Positions 62,836 to 64,000 of a DNA stretch of 64,000 bases are shown here, one piece after another. The DNA is from Thiobacillus sp. UBA3361 (GTDB lineage Bacteria; Pseudomonadota; Gammaproteobacteria; Burkholderiales; Thiobacillaceae), in NCBI GenBank assembly GCA_002360535.1, contig DEQR01000043.1, positions 62,001-126,000 on the forward strand. The letters are read 5' to 3'. The notes beneath the pieces are model-generated. The model had not been told where the DNA came from. It saw only the letters and a list, made by a program, of their open reading frames with translations, and did no database searches. A program made the translations under genes and the position numbers. How positions within the stretch are numbered: the first letter of the stretch is position 1; every line of letters starts with the position of its first letter.

Positions 62836-64000
62836 ATGGCCATTCTGATCCCCGCCCTCTCCAGCTGCGTCTCGCGCATGACCGCGGGGGAGAGGCGTCT
62901 GGCCCAGCGGCTGGAGGCCAAGCTGGAGGACGATTACCTGATCTGGTACGACGTGCCGGTGGGGCCGGGCAACCTGCATCCCGACTTCATCCTGCTGCAT
63001 CCGCGCCGCGGCCTGCTGATCCTGGAGGTCAAGGACTGGAAGGCGGACCACATCCGGCAAATGGACCGCGACGGCGCCGACCTGTTCACCGACGATGGCC
63101 TCAAGCGGCTCGCCAACCCCCTGGAGCAGGCCCGCCACTACGCCCACGCGGTGGTGCAACTGTTGGAAAAGGACGCCCAGCTCACCTTCTCCGACGGCAG
63201 TCTGAAGGGGCGCCTCATGTTCCCCTGGAGCTATGGCGTGGTGTTCACCCACCTCTCGCGGCAGGTGTTTGAGCAGGGCGGGCTGGGTGAGGTCATCGAG
63301 CCGCATCGGGCGCTGTGCCAGGACGAGATGACCGAGTCGGTCGAAGCGGAGGCCTTGCAGCGGCGTCTGTGGGAGATGTTTCCGCTGCGCTTTTCGGGCT
63401 ATCTGACCCTGCCCCAGCTGGACCGCATCCGCTGGCACCTGTTTCCGGAAATCCGCCTGCCCGCGGCGCGGGCCGGCCAGTTCGACGAAGCGGACACGAA
63501 CAGCCTCCCCCGGTCCGAGGCGGACCTGTTCGCCGACGAACCCGCCGACCTCATACGTGTCCTGGACCTGCAGCAGGAGCAGCTGGCGCGCAGCCTGGGC
63601 GAGGGCCACCGGGTCATCCACGGCGTGGCCGGTTCGGGCAAGACCCTGATCCTGGGCTACCGGGCCGAGCACCTGGCGCGCATCTGTACCCGGCCGGTGC
63701 TGATCCTCTGCTACAACAAGGCCCTGGCCCGCCGACTGGAACACTGGATGCAGGCCAAGGGGGTGGCGGACAGGGTGCACGTGGGCAACTTCCACGCCTG
63801 GTGCCACCGCCAGCTGACCGCCTACCACGTCGGCCTGCCGCGGGGCGATGCCAGCCATCCGGGCTATTTCGACCAGTTGGTGGAACGGGTGCTCGCCGCC
63901 GTGGAAGGGGGACTGATTCCGGGCGGCCAGTACGACGCGGTGCTCATCGACGAAGGCCACGATTTCCGCCCCGAGTGGCTGATGCTGGTGGTGCGCATGG
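62836..64000 (+). CDS. NERD-domain helicase, C-terminus beyond window
   Basis: 388 residues visible from ATG 62836, open at the window end. The N-terminal NERD nuclease-related domain (about 15-120) has DFILLHPRRGLLILEVKDW, with conserved Glu-x-Lys. A UvrD/Rep-like helicase follows with Walker A GVAGSGKT (about 266) and a DEGHD Walker B (about 374). Such proteins are found in DNA repair and in some anti-phage settings. The ribosome site is weak. Confidence 0.85.
   Translation, partial: MAILIPALSSCVSRMTAGERRLAQRLEAKLEDDYLIWYDVPVGPGNLHPDFILLHPRRGLLILEVKDWKADHIRQMDRDGADLFTDDGLKRLANPLEQARHYAHAVVQLLEKDAQLTFSDGSLKGRLMFPWSYGVVFTHLSRQVFEQGGLGEVIEPHRALCQDEMTESVEAEALQRRLWEMFPLRFSGYLTLPQLDRIRWHLFPEIRLPAARAGQFDEADTNSLPRSEADLFADEPADLIRVLDLQQEQLARSLGEGHRVIHGVAGSGKTLILGYRAEHLARICTRPVLILCYNKALARRLEHWMQAKGVADRVHVGNFHAWCHRQLTAYHVGLPRGDASHPGYFDQLVERVLAAVEGGLIPGGQYDAVLIDEGHDFRPEWLMLVVRM

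Overview
The window is a GC-rich, gene-dense bacterial chromosome segment. The order leuC-leuD-leuB-asd-usg1-fimV-truA-trpF-trpB-trpA-accD-folC-dedD-purF-metZ is typical of Betaproteobacteria. A fused SoxX-SoxA cytochrome, a flavocytochrome c sulfide dehydrogenase flavoprotein, a PEP-CTERM protein and NosL proteins suggest a sulfur-oxidising member of the Nitrosomonadales (Thiobacillus-like). The lineage is an inference from gene content. No rRNA, tRNA, CRISPR array or intact insertion sequence was seen.

Region 1 (1-18640, all minus strand) is a biosynthetic superoperon: leucine, aspartate semialdehyde, tryptophan, fatty acid, folate, purine and methionine genes plus fimV and truA. It carries three extra genes: an entericidin-like lipoprotein gene overlapping both leuC and leuD, and a HEPN/MNT toxin-antitoxin pair between leuD and leuB. 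The usual cvpA between dedD and purF is absent.

Region 2 (18725-24129) holds an MFS transporter, a DUF465 protein, aroC, a small monohaem cytochrome c, a GNAT acetyltransferase, a decayed IS3-like end, and an FccB-type sulfide dehydrogenase flavoprotein. Region 3 (24336-31425) starts with a small unknown gene, a PilZ protein and a secreted protein built of regular 12-13-residue repeats. It continues with a minus-strand four-gene operon (HTH-ferredoxin-reductase fusion, ArsC-like phosphatase, ParA-like ATPase, histidine phosphatase), then a small Cys-rich protein, a pirin and a second histidine phosphatase. Region 4 (31546-40783) has a PEP-CTERM protein behind a good sigma-54 promoter, recJ, and four membrane or envelope genes (MgtC/DUF4010, DUF481, an MscS-related protein, and a DUF389 protein with an OmpA-like tail).

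Region 5 (40843-46524) is a compact eight-gene minus-strand operon: a small membrane protein, an FtsX-type permease, its ATPase, a polytopic membrane protein, a TlpA-like thioredoxin lipoprotein, a DsbD_2/TauE-like membrane protein and two NosL-family proteins. It looks like a copper/thiol assembly system for an extracytoplasmic metalloenzyme, but no nosZ is present. Two of its genes are invaded by palindromic repeat DNA that is read through in frame.

Region 6 (46683-58761) has tamB, tamA, a small membrane protein and the RNA ligase gene rtcB, with archease about 4.5 kb away. Between them lie a trypsin-like protease and a divergent histidine kinase / sigma-54 activator pair. Just downstream of the activator gene, a near-consensus sigma-54 promoter drives a tiny secreted protein. 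Region 7 (58826-64000) holds a REC-PAS-GGDEF protein, prfB with its programmed frameshift, the SoxXA fusion, and a NERD-domain helicase cut by the window end.
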